In this document: piece by piece, positions 5,813-5,960 of the stretch
Layout: the number at the start of each line of letters is the position of its first letter
Position numbering within the stretch: the first letter of the stretch is position 1
Notes under the pieces: generated by a model
Databases searched by the model: none
Told to the model about the DNA's origin: nothing
Seen by the model: only the letters and a program-made list of their open reading frames with translations
Made by a program: the position numbers and the translations under genes
NCBI GenBank assembly: GCA_964625525.1
Contig: CAZVEE010000139.1
Coordinates: 1 to 5,960, forward strand
Source of the DNA: CAZVEE01 sp964625525
Lineage (GTDB): Bacteria; Pseudomonadota; Alphaproteobacteria; JAJFIK01
Reading direction: 5' to 3'
Length of the DNA: 5,960 nt

Positions 5813-5846
5813 GCACATCACAGTGAGGGCGCGCCCCGTGATGTGC
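5813..5846. promoter_or_regulatory. Strong dyad with an inner palindrome
   Basis: GCACATCAC (5813-5821) and GTGATGTGC (5838-5846) are perfect 9-bp inverted arms. The 16-base spacer contains the self-complementary GGGCGCGCCC (5827-5836). There is no T-tract on either side, so a standard intrinsic terminator is unlikely. It could be an operator or a leader hairpin for the leftward oxidoreductase gene about 220 bp away, or a remnant repeat. Only the symmetry is directly supported. Confidence 0.4.
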
Positions 5847-5912
5847 CCCAAGCGCTGGCCCTGTGCGGCCCCGCTGAAGACGGGCAGAGGTGATAAGGAC
5901 TAGGTTGGTAGC

Positions 5913-5959
5913 GGAGGTCCGACTCGCATTTGCGTTCCTATTCAACGCATATGACCTCC
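5913..5959. promoter_or_regulatory. Nested dyad at the right edge of the window
   Basis: GGAGGTC (5913-5919) pairs with GACCTCC (5953-5959). Inside, TGCGTT (5931-5936) pairs with AACGCA (5944-5949) around a 7-base loop. On either strand the outer arm buries a Shine-Dalgarno-like GGAGG. GACTCGCATTTGC (5921-5933) looks like one half of a Fur-type iron box, but the matching half is missing. The feature may continue past the window, so its role is open. Confidence 0.25.
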
Positions 5960-5960
5960 T

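Larger units (their letters stand above)
5597..5960. other. Intergenic region without a convincing gene
   Basis: No open frame here resembles a protein I recognise. The stretch holds a dispersed palindromic repeat (5614-5682), a small dyad ATGTCA/TGACAT (5699-5704 and 5719-5724), a strong inverted repeat (5813-5846) and a nested dyad at the right edge (5913-5959). A GTG-started frame on the minus strand (5799-5593) overlaps the oxidoreductase start by 4 bases, but its last third is translated from the palindromic repeat, so I do not annotate it as a gene. No obvious promoter for the oxidoreductase was found. Confidence 0.6.

Noticed and set aside
5699..5893. Plus-strand 64-codon frame in the right intergenic region
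   Set aside because: It has no clear ribosome site, no recognisable motif, and runs through the strong dyad at 5813-5846.
5890..5960. Plus-strand frame from a GTG at 5890 or TTG at 5905, open to the window edge, with AAGGA at 5895-5899
   Set aside because: Only about 20 codons are visible, both starts are non-ATG, and the spacing is marginal. A real gene start cannot be told from chance without sequence to the right.

Overview
The window is GC-rich DNA (roughly 60 percent or a little more, judged by eye). It encodes five well-supported proteins and fits an alphaproteobacterium. Three things suggest this: a dispersed palindromic repeat upstream of the oxidoreductase gene resembles those scattered through Hyphomicrobiales (Rhizobiales) intergenic regions; the repressor is of the SqrR/BigR type best known from Rhodobacter and rhizobial relatives; and secreted heme peroxidases with RTX repeats are known from marine and soil alphaproteobacteria. 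The taxonomic call is an inference from recognition, not from a database search.

Layout. Bases 1-106 hold a hairpin terminator and a small 7-bp tandem repeat downstream of the first gene. Bases 107-2068 (minus strand) encode a 653-residue, cysteine-free animal-type heme peroxidase ending in RTX calcium-binding repeats, a likely type I secretion substrate. Bases 2069-2180 are a divergent control region. It contains a 29-bp AT-rich quasi-palindrome that runs into the start codon of the next gene, and a string of short inverted repeats in the peroxidase leader. Bases 2181-2528 (plus) encode an ArsR-family repressor with the two cysteines of persulfide sensors. It is followed 21 bp later by a single-domain rhodanese (2550-2927). 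Bases 3024-4553 (plus) encode an AMP-forming acyl-CoA synthetase. A zinc-independent quinone oxidoreductase-like MDR protein lies convergently at 4568-5596 (minus). The last ~360 bases hold no convincing gene, but contain a dispersed palindromic repeat and two further dyads.

How the genes may work together. The repressor and rhodanese form a classic sulfide/persulfide-response pair. The unusual element is the divergently transcribed secreted peroxidase, which shares the only obvious operator-like site with them. This suggests that reactive sulfur (or oxidant) status could gate the export of a heme peroxidase. A more speculative link is that rhodanese makes thiocyanate, a favoured substrate of animal-type peroxidases. 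The acyl-CoA synthetase and the oxidoreductase look like ordinary metabolic neighbours with no evident link to the first three genes. No type I secretion exporter lies in the window.
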